A DNA stretch of 64,000 nucleotides from JBDTSW01 sp963797835 (GTDB taxonomy: Bacteria; Actinomycetota; Thermoleophilia; Solirubrobacterales; 70-9): contig CAWCRN010000019.1 of NCBI GenBank assembly GCA_963797835.1, positions 1-64,000 on the forward strand. Reading direction: 5' to 3'. The notes beneath the pieces were generated by a model that ran no database searches, was not told where the DNA came from, and was given only the letters and a program-made list of their open reading frames with translations. The position numbers and the translations under genes were made by a program. Below, piece after piece: positions 18,253 to 26,805 of the stretch. Within the stretch, counting starts at the first letter, position 1. The number at the start of each line of letters is the position of its first letter.

Positions 18253-19536
18253 CTAGGTCCAGGGGTAGGGGCCTCTGGAGGCGAGGTGGGTCTCGCCGCG
18301 CTCGAAGCGGCCCAGGCCAAAGTCACGAAGCCGCTCACCCCGGTCGAGCACATCGTCGGCGGCCAGGCGGCCGAGGGCCAGCATCTTGAACCCGTGCCCG
18401 GAGTCGACGATCGCGTAAACGTTATCGAGGATCCAGTCGCAGATCGGATAGTTGTCGGGGGTGTGGGCGACGATCCCGCCGCCGAGGGTCGTTCGCCAGT
18501 CCGTGGCCTTGCCGCCGAAGCGGCCGAAGGCCGCGGCGAGCCCTGAGACGAAGAACTCCTCGAACTCCGACCCCGCCGCGTGTTCGGGGTTCTCCGGGCC
18601 GTACGGGTCGAGGTCGGGATCGGCGAGCCGCTCCGGGAGGCCGCCTCCCGTGACCCCGGTGCCGGTGCGGCCCATCCGCAGGTAGATGCCCCATGGGCCC
18701 GAGTGGATCACGCGGTCGTCGCGATCGGAGCGAAGCTCGCCCTCCTGGTCGAGGTGGAGAACCGGTGGCTCGGGGCCGGCGCGGCCGGCGAGCCCGACCC
18801 CCGGCAGCTCGAACTCCCCCTCCTGGGCCTTCAGGTAGGCGATCAGCGGCTGCGGCTCTGCGCCGGGCGCCGCGACCTCGGGCCGCAGGCCGAGGAGGCG
18901 CCAGGTCCGCTCGACCCACGGGCCGGGCGCCGCGACGAGCGTCTCGCAGGACAGGGTCCCGCGGGACGTATGAAGCGCCTCGACGCCCCCGTCCCCCACT
19001 TCGAATCCAGTCACCTCCACCTCCTCCGCGATCGCCGCCCCCGCTTCGCGCGTGCGCCGGGCCAGGTGGCGGACCGTCTGCATCGGGTCTGCCCAACCGC
19101 CCCGCCGCTCGTGAAGGAGGGCCGCGACCGGGGCCTGGAAGTCGGGCCAGATGAACTCGAGGTAGGTGCGGCACTCGTCGGCACCGACGATCAGCTCCGA
19201 CTCGTAGTCGGCGCCCTCGTGCTGCTCGCGGATGGCGACCAGGTCCTCCACCTGGCCCGGCGGCACGGCGGCGACGTAGCCCACCTGGCGAAAGCCGAAC
19301 TCATCGGCCTCGGCCTCGAAGATGTCCACCGACGCCTTGATGATCCGCGTGATCGAGGGCGACCGGTAGTAGTTGCGAACGATCCCGCCGGCTGCCCCCG
19401 AGGCGCCCGAGCCAACGAGGCCCTTCTCCAGCACCAGGACGTCCGCGCCCTGCTCGGCGAGGCGCCACGCCGCCGACAGCCCCAGCACGCCGCCGCCGAG
19501 GACGACGTGGCCGGCGCGCCTTCCCTCTAGCTCCAC
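18253..19536 (-). CDS. FAD-dependent amine/N-methyl amino acid oxidoreductase (DAO family)
   Basis: A 427-aa DadA/SoxB-like protein. The FAD-binding N-terminus is GHVVLGGGVLGLSAAWRLAE, followed by GSGASGAAGGIVRNYYRSP, and the C-terminal FAD closure is GGGIVAHTPDNYPICDW...GHGFKMLALGRLAAD. GTG at 19536 overlaps the stop of the upstream paralogue by 10 bp. The two neighbours share the ending motif SRGPYPWT / SQSPYPWS, so they arose by tandem duplication. Sarcosine, dimethylglycine and other N-methylated amino acids are the usual substrates of this family. The exact one is not predictable here. Confidence 0.82.
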   Translation of the reverse strand: MELEGRRAGHVVLGGGVLGLSAAWRLAEQGADVLVLEKGLVGSGASGAAGGIVRNYYRSPSITRIIKASVDIFEAEADEFGFRQVGYVAAVPPGQVEDLVAIREQHEGADYESELIVGADECRTYLEFIWPDFQAPVAALLHERRGGWADPMQTVRHLARRTREAGAAIAEEVEVTGFEVGDGGVEALHTSRGTLSCETLVAAPGPWVERTWRLLGLRPEVAAPGAEPQPLIAYLKAQEGEFELPGVGLAGRAGPEPPVLHLDQEGELRSDRDDRVIHSGPWGIYLRMGRTGTGVTGGGLPERLADPDLDPYGPENPEHAAGSEFEEFFVSGLAAAFGRFGGKATDWRTTLGGGIVAHTPDNYPICDWILDNVYAIVDSGHGFKMLALGRLAADDVLDRGERLRDFGLGRFERGETHLASRGPYPWT

Positions 19537-20817
19537 GGATAGGGGCTTTGCGAGACCGGGTGCAGCTCGCCGGTGGCGAAGCGCTCGAAGCGAAACGGCT
19601 GCAGCAGAGTCGAGTGCTCGCCACGAAGCTCGCGGGCGATCTCGCGGCCAACGGCGATCATCTTGTAGCCGTGGTTCGAGTCGGCGGCGACGTAGACGTT
19701 GTCGCGCATGCGGTCGAACACCGGGAAGTTGTCGGCGCTGAAGGCGCCCGCCCCGCCCGAGCGGACCTGGACGTAGCTCCCGCGGCATCCCGCGAATCGC
19801 TCCATGCAGTGCGAGAGCGCGGCGCACCACAGATCGGGGAAGCCCGGCTCGACCGTGCCCTTCGGGTACGGGTCGAGCTCGAGCTCGTGGCCGAGCTGAA
19901 GCGGCTGCGCCCCGCCCTGAACGGACTCGCGGTCGGGCTTCACGTAGATCCCCCAGGGGCCCTCGCTGACCACGGCTCCGTCGTCGTCGTGCAGCGGGCG
20001 GTCCGAGTCCACGTGAAGGACGGGGCCCTCCGCCCCCGCGGCGGTGTCCAGGGTCGAGGGCGCGAGCGTCGACCTCGCCCTCCTGGAGGTACCAGTACGT
20101 CCACGCCGGGACATCGCGCTCGACCTCGCCGTCGGGGTGGCGCACGTCGATCCGGTCGGGGAGGCCGAGCAGGTCCCAGAGGCGGGCGATCCAGGGACCG
20201 ACCGCGACCACCACCTGGTCGACCTCGACGGTCCCCGCGCTCGTCTCCACCGCGGCCACAGCCCCGGAGCCGTCGAAGCTGAACCCCGTGACCTCGACCC
20301 CCTCGGAGATCTCCGCGCCGGCGGCTCGGGCCTTGTCCGCGAGGCCCAGCATCGACTCCCGGTTGAAGGCGAAGCCGCCCGCCCACTCGTGCAGGCACAC
20401 GGTCAGGCCCTCCGCGCGCCAGTCGGGGTAGAGCGATCGCATGTGCGCCCTAACCGCGCTCTCCCCGGTGTGGAGCTCGGAGCGGTAGCCGATCCGCTGC
20501 TGGCGCTCGAACACCTCGGCGAGCTCGGCCTCCTGGGCCTGAGGCCCGAGGGCGACGTAGCCCGAGCCGTGGTAGTGGAGCGCCTCGGGATCGGACTCCC
20601 AGATCTCGACGCAGTCCGCCATCAGCTCCTGCATCGCGGGCTGGAAGTAGTTGTTGCGAATGACCCCGCAGGCGATCCCGGACGCCCCCGCCGCGACCGA
20701 CGCCCTGTCGACCACGAGCACCTCCTCCCCGGCCTGCGCGAGATGCCACGCGGTCGACAGCCCGTGGACGCCGGCCCCGATCACGAGGTGACGGGCGGAG
20801 TCGGGCAGGGCCGTCAT
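19527..20817 (-). CDS. FAD-dependent amine/N-methyl amino acid oxidoreductase (DAO family), one frame break
   Basis: About 430 aa. N-terminus HLVIGAGVHGLSTAWHLAQAG binds FAD, then GASGIACGVIRNNYFQPAMQ. The second half (GPWGIYVKPDRESVQGG, ADNFPVFDRMRDNVYVAADS, NHGYKMIAVGREIA) is in the next frame. The switch is near 20062, where gtcgacgctcg carries one extra base between QEGEV and TLAPSTLDT. Start ATG 20817 lies 16 bp after the small unknown gene. Paralogue of the next gene downstream, with the same operon and probably related substrates. Confidence 0.8.
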
Positions 20818-20833
20818 CGCCGCATCCGACGGA

Positions 20834-21277
20834 CTAGTGGTCCGGGGGCTCCCAGCCCTCCAGCACGGGGGGGCGCCAGTCCTCGCCGACGACCGGCGAG
20901 TCGGCGACCCACGGCCCGAGCTCGGGCTGCGGGAACTTTGCATGCGCCCGCTTGAGGCGGATGCCGTAGGAGTTGCCTGACTGAAGGTGGGCGATCAAGA
21001 CCTTGCGGGCGATCTCGTCCTCGCGGCCCTCGGGGATCGGGAAGTGGATCCGCAGGAACGAGTTCGAGTAGCGGTCGAAGACCGCCGGCACGCCCTCCTC
21101 CACCAGAAGCTCGACGTCCTCGAGCCAGTTGAGGTCCTGGCCGGGCGTCGCCGCCTCGAGGTCGATGTCCTCGACCTCCGAGATGTCCTCCTGGTAGGGG
21201 AAGCGCTCGCCCGACAGGTACTCCGCGTCGATCGAGACGACCTTCTCGGGCTCGCGCACGTCGTCGGCGCGAGTCAT
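20834..21277 (-). CDS. conserved-looking 147-aa protein of unknown function in the gmaS2/mgs2 operon
   Basis: An acidic soluble protein with no recognised domain. Visible features are an acidic N-terminus (ISEVEDIDLEAATPGQDLNW), a central hydrophobic patch (PAVFDRYSNSFLRIHFPIPE) and a Trp/Pro-rich C-terminus (WRPPVLEGWEPPDH). Its ATG overlaps the mgsC stop (ATGA), so it is translated with the synthase, and it precedes the FAD oxidoreductases. It may be an assembly or regulatory partner of N-methylglutamate synthase. This rests on position only. No counterpart exists in the first mgs copy. Confidence 0.75.
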   Translation of the reverse strand: MTRADDVREPEKVVSIDAEYLSGERFPYQEDISEVEDIDLEAATPGQDLNWLEDVELLVEEGVPAVFDRYSNSFLRIHFPIPEGREDEIARKVLIAHLQSGNSYGIRLKRAHAKFPQPELGPWVADSPVVGEDWRPPVLEGWEPPDH

Positions 21278-22734
21278 GCGGAGTCCTCCGTCGAGGCTGC
21301 CGCGTGCTCGGGCAGGAAGTCGACGGGATTCTCGAGGTAGCGGTCGAGCAGCGTGCGAATCTCGTTCAGCGAGCGCTCCTCGGTGACGCCCGGGATGTAG
21401 TCGGTGCCGGCCAGGGGCACCTTGGCCATCGCGGACGCCTCGACCGTGAGCGCGGCCAGGTCCTCGGGCTCGAGGCTGTGCACGCTCGTCTTGCCGCACG
21501 CCCGGGCGAGCATCTGCACCTCGAGCGTGAGCGTGTGGAGGAAGTTGAACACGCGTTGTGCCGCCTCGTCCACGTGGAGGCGCTTTCTGAGCTCCGGGTC
21601 CTGGGTCGTGATCCCAACCGGACAGCGGCCGGTGTGGCAGTGGTAGCACTGGCCGGCCGGGACTCCCACGGTGCCCTCGTAGTCGGTGACCCCCGGGATC
21701 TCCTTGTTGCAGTTGAGCGCCATCAGCGCCGAGTGGCCGATCGCGATCGCGTCGGCGCCGAGCGCCAGGCACTTCGCGACGTCGCCGCCGTTGCGGATGC
21801 CACCGGCGACCACCAGGTCGACCTCGTCGACAAGGCCGACGTCCTCCAGCGCACGGCGCGCCTCTGGGATCGCCGCCAGCAGCGGGATGCCGGTCTCCTC
21901 GGCCGCGATGTGCGGCCCCGCCCCGGTCCCGCCCTCGGCCCCGTCCAGGTAGATGACGTCCGGGCCGCACTTGGCCGCCATCCGCACGTCGTCGTAGACG
22001 CGGGCGGCGCCCAGCTTGAGCTGGATCGGGACCTCGTAGTTGGTCGCCTCACGGGTCTCCTGGACCTTGAGCGAAAGGTCATCGGGGCCAAGCCAGTCGG
22101 GGTGGCGCGCGGGTGAGCGCTGGTCGATGCCGGCCGGCAGGGAGCGCATCTCGGCGACCTGCTCGGTCACCTTCTGGCCCATCAGGTGCCCGCCCAGGCC
22201 GACCTTGCAGCCCTGGCCGATGAAGAACTCGACCCCGTCGGCCAGCATCAGGTGGTGCGGGTTGAAGCCGTAGCGGCTCTGGATCACCTGGTAGTACCAC
22301 TTGGTCGACAGGTCCCGCTCGGGCGGGATCATCCCGCCCTCGCCCGAGCACGTGGCCGAGCCGGCCATCGACGCGCCCTTCGCGAGCGCCATCTTCGCCT
22401 CGAGCGACAGGGCGCCGAAGCTCATGCCGGTGATGTAGATCGGGATGTCGAGCTCGAGCGGCTTCTTCGCGAAGCGGCTGCCGAGGACGGTCTTCGTGTC
22501 GCACTTCTCGCGGTAGCCCTCGATCACGAACCGCGTCAGCGTCCCGGGCAGGAAGATCAGGTCATCCCAGCCGGGGAGCTTCTTGAACATCGAAAAGCCC
22601 CGCATCCGGTAGCGGCCCAGCTCGGCCTTCATGTGGATGTCGTTGATGACCTCCCGCGTGAAGATCGGGCTCCGCCCGAGGACCTCCCGCTCGGCGGGCC
22701 TCTGCCCGGACGTTGCCTCGTTGTCGCTAGCCAT
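21274..22734 (-). CDS. mgsC: FMN-binding glutamate-synthase-like subunit (MgsC, copy 2) with iron-sulfur Cys cluster
   Basis: About 486 aa. YITGMSFGALSLEAKMALAKG, TCSGEGGMIPPER, KLGAARVYDDVRMAAKCGPD, VAGGIRNGGDVAKCLALGAD and the C-terminal RACGKTSVHSLEPEDLAAL define the FMN domain of glutamate synthases. The motif QCYHCHTGRCPVGITTQ (Cys363, Cys366, Cys371) is the iron-sulfur ligand set that copy 1 lacks. The family reaction transfers an amino or methylamino group to 2-oxoglutarate, with reducing power reaching FMN. The start is ATG 22734 (GTG 22737 possible). It follows mgsB by 14 bp and overlaps the downstream unknown gene. Confidence 0.82.
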   Translation of the reverse strand: MASDNEATSGQRPAEREVLGRSPIFTREVINDIHMKAELGRYRMRGFSMFKKLPGWDDLIFLPGTLTRFVIEGYREKCDTKTVLGSRFAKKPLELDIPIYITGMSFGALSLEAKMALAKGASMAGSATCSGEGGMIPPERDLSTKWYYQVIQSRYGFNPHHLMLADGVEFFIGQGCKVGLGGHLMGQKVTEQVAEMRSLPAGIDQRSPARHPDWLGPDDLSLKVQETREATNYEVPIQLKLGAARVYDDVRMAAKCGPDVIYLDGAEGGTGAGPHIAAEETGIPLLAAIPEARRALEDVGLVDEVDLVVAGGIRNGGDVAKCLALGADAIAIGHSALMALNCNKEIPGVTDYEGTVGVPAGQCYHCHTGRCPVGITTQDPELRKRLHVDEAAQRVFNFLHTLTLEVQMLARACGKTSVHSLEPEDLAALTVEASAMAKVPLAGTDYIPGVTEERSLNEIRTLLDRYLENPVDFLPEHAAASTEDSA

Positions 22735-22748
22735 CACGAGCCTCCCGT

Positions 22749-23540
22749 CTAGAGGACCAGCTTGCGCTCGCTGGGCTCGAGGTTGTCGTAGTTGTAGAGC
22801 TTCTTCCCGCACACGAACTTGCGCAGCTCGGGCGGCGATCCCAGGTCGTAGATCGAGAACTTGCGCTCGACAAGCTCGGTGTCGGAGTCCTCCCACTCCG
22901 CCTCGACGCAGTCGATTCCGAGCGAGGCGACCTTGCCGCCCACGTAAATCGTGCCGTCGTACATCGAGTCGCCCAGGCCGGGGCCGACGTCGCCGCAGAT
23001 GATCTGGCGCCCACGCTGCATCATGAAGCCGGTCATCGAGGCCGCGTTGCCGAGGGCGATGATGGTGCCGCCCTTCTGGTCGATGCCGGTGCGGGCGCCG
23101 ACGTCCGACTTGACGACGAGGTCACCTCCGCGCAGCGCGGCTCCGGCGAGCGAGCCGGCGTTCCCCTCGACGACGACCACCCCCGACATCATGTTCTCGG
23201 CCACCGACCAGCCCACGCGGCCCGTGATCACGACCTCCGGGCCGTCGATCAACCCGCACCCGAAGTACCCGAGGCTGCCCTCGAAGCGGAGGCGGCAGCG
23301 GGTCAGGATCGCGACCCCGAGCGAATGCCGGGCGCTCGGGTTGAGCACCGTCACGTCGGTGATCCCCTGCTCGTAGATCAGCCAGCGCAGCTCGGCGTTG
23401 ATCTTGCGTGGGGTGAGCTCGGCGGCGTCGAGCGTGGCGCGCCCGTCCTCGATCTTGGACGTCTTCGGGATCGAGTCGTCGAGCTCGACGAGCCCGCGCT
23501 CGTCCATGCGTGCCTCCGGCGCCTCGCTCACCTGGTCCAC
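22749..23540 (-). CDS. mgsB: GXGXG-domain subunit (MgsB, copy 2)
   Basis: A 263-aa beta-helix protein. The GXGXG ladder is complete: GVAILTRCRLRFEGSLGYFG, GRVGWSVAENMMSGVVVVEG, GGTIIALGNAASMTGFMMQRG and ICGDVGPGLGDSMYDGTIYV. The N-terminal 60 residues add an Asp/Glu-rich arm not present in copy 1. GTG 23540 overlaps the mgsA stop by 13 bp; GTG 23531 is also possible. It should be the structural subunit between amidotransferase and FMN subunits. Intact, unlike copy 1. Confidence 0.82.
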   Translation of the reverse strand: MDQVSEAPEARMDERGLVELDDSIPKTSKIEDGRATLDAAELTPRKINAELRWLIYEQGITDVTVLNPSARHSLGVAILTRCRLRFEGSLGYFGCGLIDGPEVVITGRVGWSVAENMMSGVVVVEGNAGSLAGAALRGGDLVVKSDVGARTGIDQKGGTIIALGNAASMTGFMMQRGRQIICGDVGPGLGDSMYDGTIYVGGKVASLGIDCVEAEWEDSDTELVERKFSIYDLGSPPELRKFVCGKKLYNYDNLEPSERKLVL

Positions 23541-24457
23541 ACCCGCACCTCGCCCTCGTATGGGTCGTGCGTCGTGATCTCGCGATCGAGGACCTGGCGA
23601 ATCGCGATCTCCTCGGAGGCGAGCGCCACGACCTCGTCGTCCTCGTAGAGCACCAGCGGCTTCGCGCCCAGCACGTCCTTGGCGACACCGAGCGAGTCCT
23701 CGGTGACGCAGATGTACGTGAACACCCCGTCGAGCTCGGTGAGGCTCCGCCGCATCGCCTCCTCCAGCGTGAGCCCCTGGCTCATGCGCTCGGCGAGGTA
23801 GACGGCGATGATCTCCGAGTCGCAGTCCGACTGGAAGCGGTGGCCCGCGCGCACGAGGCGCCGGCGCCAGTCGTGGAAGTTCGTGAGCTGCCCGTTGTGG
23901 ACCACGGCGACGTCGGGGAACGGGTAGGCCCAGTACGGGTGGGCGTTGGCGATGTCCACGTCGGACTCGGTGGCCATCCGCGCGTGCCCGATCGCGTGAG
24001 TGCCCACGAACCCGCCGAGCCCGTACTCATCCGAGACGGTGTTCGCGTCGCCAAGGTCCTTGATGATCTCGAGCGAGCGGCCCAGCGAGAGCACCTCGGT
24101 GTTCCGCACCCGCTCGACGGCGTCGGCCATCAGCTTCAGATCGCCGTCGAAGCCGAAGATGACCGTCATCGTCCGCGGCGTCTCCTTCATGTCCTCGATC
24201 CGTGCCCCGGCCGCCCGCATGCGGGCCTCCACCTGGCCCCGCTGGCGAGCCACCCGCTGCTCGAGGTCCGGGTCGGCATCGCCCGGCTCTGAGAGCTTCA
24301 CGTGCATGACGAACGAGTCGGCGTCGCCGCGGTAGAGCGCGTAGCCGGTTGAGTCCGGGCCCCGGTGCTTCATCGCCTGGAGCATGCGGGTCAGGTCACG
24401 CCCCACCGGGCGATCCGAGTCGCCGTTGCGGTAGATGATCCCGGCGATCCCGCACAC
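23528..24457 (-). CDS. mgsA: class-II glutamine amidotransferase subunit (MgsA, copy 2)
   Basis: 309 aa beginning MCGIAGIIYR, with Cys2 as the Ntn nucleophile. Further motifs are KHRGPDSTGYALY, GTHAIGHARMATESDVDIAN, AVVHNGQLTNFHDWRR and DCDSEIIAVYLAERMSQG. It carries an insertion relative to copy 1 at about residues 60-140 (EQRVARQRGQVEARMRAAG) of unknown role. GTG start, 13 bp after gmaS2. Probably the amide-hydrolysing subunit of N-methylglutamate synthase 2. Confidence 0.82.
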   Translation of the reverse strand: MCGIAGIIYRNGDSDRPVGRDLTRMLQAMKHRGPDSTGYALYRGDADSFVMHVKLSEPGDADPDLEQRVARQRGQVEARMRAAGARIEDMKETPRTMTVIFGFDGDLKLMADAVERVRNTEVLSLGRSLEIIKDLGDANTVSDEYGLGGFVGTHAIGHARMATESDVDIANAHPYWAYPFPDVAVVHNGQLTNFHDWRRRLVRAGHRFQSDCDSEIIAVYLAERMSQGLTLEEAMRRSLTELDGVFTYICVTEDSLGVAKDVLGAKPLVLYEDDEVVALASEEIAIRQVLDREITTHDPYEGEVRVWTR

Positions 24458-24470
24458 GCCAGCGGCCTCC

Positions 24471-25924
24471 CTAGGGGAGGACCTCCAGGTACTCCTCGCG
24501 CTCCCAGTCGGTGACCGCCGCCAGATAGCGCTCCCACTCGTCGCGCTTGTAGTGCCGGAACACGTCGTAGAGGCGACCCGGCAGCGCGCTCTTCACGACC
24601 TCGTCTGCGTCCAGCGCCTCGAGCGCTGCCCCGAGGTGGTCTGGCACCCGCTCGAACTCGGTGCCCTCGGCCAGCAGGTCGTAGGTGTTCGCCTGCTGCG
24701 GCTCGCCGGGATCGAGCTCGCGCTTCACCCCGTCGAGCCCGGCCGTGAGCAGGGCCGCCTGGGTCAGGTACGGGTTGCACGCCGAGTCCACGCCGCGGAA
24801 CTCGAACCGCCCACCGCTGGCCACGCGGACCATGCAGGTGCGGTTCTGCCATCCGTAGTTGCGGTACACCGGCGCCCAGAAGCCGAAGTCCCACATCCGC
24901 TTGTAGGAGTTCACGGTCGGCGAGCCGATGCAGACCAGGGCCCCGAAGTGGTCGAGGATCCCGCCCATGAACCGCTTCCCGATCTCGGAGAGCTGCGCCG
25001 GCCCCTCGGGGTCGTGGAAGACGTTCGTGCCCGCCTCGTCGACGAGCGTGAAGTGGTGGTGGTGCCCGTTCGCCGAGACCCCGGTGAACGGCTTCGGCAT
25101 GAACGACGCGTGCAGGCCGTGCTCACGCCCGACCGCGGTGCAGATCTGACGGTAGGTGGTGATGTTGTCCGCCGTCCGCACCGCCCGGTCGAAGCGGAAG
25201 TTGAGCTCGAGCTGGCCGGGCGCGTCCTCGTGGTCGCCGTAGCTCATGTCGAGCCCCATCGCCTTGCCGTGTGAGACCACATCGAGGATCACCGGGCGCA
25301 GCTGCTCGAACTGGTTGATGTGGTAGCAGTAGGGCTTGGTCACGCCCTCCGGCGCGTCGCCGTCTGAGCCCAGCTTCAGCCACATCATCTCGGGCTCGAT
25401 GCCGCACAGGAACGTGTAGCCCAGCTCCTGCTCCACGTCGTTGCGCGATCCGCTTCAGGTTCTGCCGCGGGTCGGCGTCAAGCAAGTCCCCGGTCTCGGT
25501 GTCGTAGCAGTCGCAGTACACGCGCGCCACCCGCGGATCCCACGGCAGGCGACAGAACGTGTCGAGGTCCGCCATCGCCGCCAGCTCCGACTCCTCGGGC
25601 CCGAACCCGATGTAGTTCTCCTGGCGATCGGTGAAGAGGTCCGCCGTGGCGCCGTATACGAGCTGGTAGCCGCGCTCGGCCACCTGGGGGAAGTAGCTCG
25701 CCACGACCCCCTTGCCGTTGATGTGCCCGCTGACGGACACCTGCTGGAAGAAGACGTACTCGATCCCCTCGCGCTCGATCTCGGCGGCGATCTCCTCGAT
25801 CCGTTCCGCCCGGCCGGACGCGTTCCGCGCCTCGCTCGAGCGTCGCCGGCGGCGGCTCGATCCTGGGGCCGTCCAGCACCCTCTGCACCTCGCCCGTCGC
25901 CGCCGGACTCTCGACTGTCGCCAC
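24471..25924 (-). CDS. gmaS: glutamine-synthetase-like gamma-glutamylmethylamide synthetase (copy 2), two frame breaks
   Basis: About 483 aa. FFQQVSVSGHINGKGVVASY is the beta-grasp loop. FLCGIEPEMMWLKLG, MSYGDHEDAPGQLELNF, ASFMPKPFTGVSANGHHHHF, RMWDFGFWAPVYRNYG and GVDSACNPYLTQAAL mark the active site. One break is near 25438 (gcgcaacgacgtgg), joining LKRIA to NDVEQELGYTFL. The other is around 25835 in the N-terminal region before RAERIEEIAAEIEREG. The GTG start at 25924 has an AAGGAGGG six bases upstream, and a promoter-like TATAGT with operator B lies about 75 bp upstream. First gene of the eight-gene leftward operon. Substrate amine inferred, not proven. Confidence 0.78.
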
Positions 25925-25999
25925 TATCGCCCTCCTTGCTCCACCATGATTCGTTGCGCCCAAATAGGCTTTCCTCGGTCGCTGTGGCGACTCGGCCCT

Positions 26000-26030
26000 A
26001 CTATAGCCCTCGATTGGACAAAAAGGTACA
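26000..26030 (-). promoter_or_regulatory. promoter of the gmaS2 operon with operator site B
   Basis: Read leftward, TGTACCTTTTTGTCCAAT (26030-26013) is followed 25 bases after the TGTACC start by a -10-like TATAGT (26005-26000). The same arrangement, with the same spacing, precedes fdh. The element also overlaps the start region of the rightward gntR gene, so it could serve autoregulation. Confidence 0.6.
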
Positions 26031-26805
26031 AACGCCCCGGCCGTCCCTGGTCGACGCGACCGAGGCGGCGTTGCGCGAGCGACTTTCGCCTGGCCGGGCC
26101 CGTGAGGGCGACCGGCTCCCGCCCGAGAAGGAGCTGGCGGACACGCTGGGCGTCTCGCGTGGGACCCTGAGGCTCGCGCTCGAGCGTCTCGAGAGCAACG
26201 GCGAGATCTTCCGCAGGCAGGGCAGCGGCACCTTCGTCGGTCGCGTCGCGCTGGCCGCGGCGTTCAGCGAGGGGCTCGAGGTCCTCGAGTCATACGCGTC
26301 GCTCGCGCACCGGCAGGGAAAGCGCCTCGGGGTCCGCAACCTCCTGATCGAGCAGGCACGAACGCCGGGATACGTGGCCGAGGCGCTCGGGATCCGCAGG
26401 GGCACCAGAGCGCCGCTGATCCAGCGCACCCTGCTCGCGGACGGAGTGGTTGCCGCCCACATGCGGGACGTCGTCCACCCCGACGTGGCGCTGCCGCCGC
26501 CGGAGCAGCTGCGAGCGGAGCTCGAGGCCGGCCGGATGGTGCTCGACGTGCTGATCGACCAGGGCGTGCCGATCGCCTTCGCCAGCACTCAGGTGCGGCC
26601 CAGGCTCATCGAGCCGGCGAGCCGGCTCGGCGAGGCGATGGGCACGACGCGCCTCGCGGCCGCGCTCGAGCTGGTCGAGCTGATGCACCTCGCGGGCGGC
26701 GAGCCCGTGCATTACTCGATCGAGGTGTTCGCGCCGGGCTCCATCGACCTGCACGTGATCCGAGGGGTCAAGCTGGACGACGAGCCGGCTGACCAGGGCC
26801 CGTGA
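26014..26805 (+). CDS. GntR-family transcriptional regulator (HutC/UTRA type)
   Basis: A winged-helix GntR domain occupies about residues 10-75: LPPEKELADTLGVSRGTLRL then ALERLESNGEIFRRQGSGTF. An effector domain follows (about residues 85-250) with RQGKRLGVRNLLIEQARTPG and ELVELMHLAGGEPVHYSIEV, typical of UTRA ligand-binding domains. The start is uncertain: TTG 26014 or GTG 25984, neither with a good ribosome site. Operator B lies at its start and divergently upstream of the gmaS2 operon, so it is the likely regulator of the C1/N-methyl genes. The 3' end overlaps folD by 38 bp, convergent. The ligand could be a methylated amine or glutamate derivative (inference). Confidence 0.85.
   Translation: MDKKVQTPRPSLVDATEAALRERLSPGRAREGDRLPPEKELADTLGVSRGTLRLALERLESNGEIFRRQGSGTFVGRVALAAAFSEGLEVLESYASLAHRQGKRLGVRNLLIEQARTPGYVAEALGIRRGTRAPLIQRTLLADGVVAAHMRDVVHPDVALPPPEQLRAELEAGRMVLDVLIDQGVPIAFASTQVRPRLIEPASRLGEAMGTTRLAAALELVELMHLAGGEPVHYSIEVFAPGSIDLHVIRGVKLDDEPADQGP

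Noticed and set aside
25984..26013. GTG 25984 as certain start of gntR
   Set aside because: No ribosome site and it would put the operator inside the gene. TTG 26014 is equally possible, so the start is left open.
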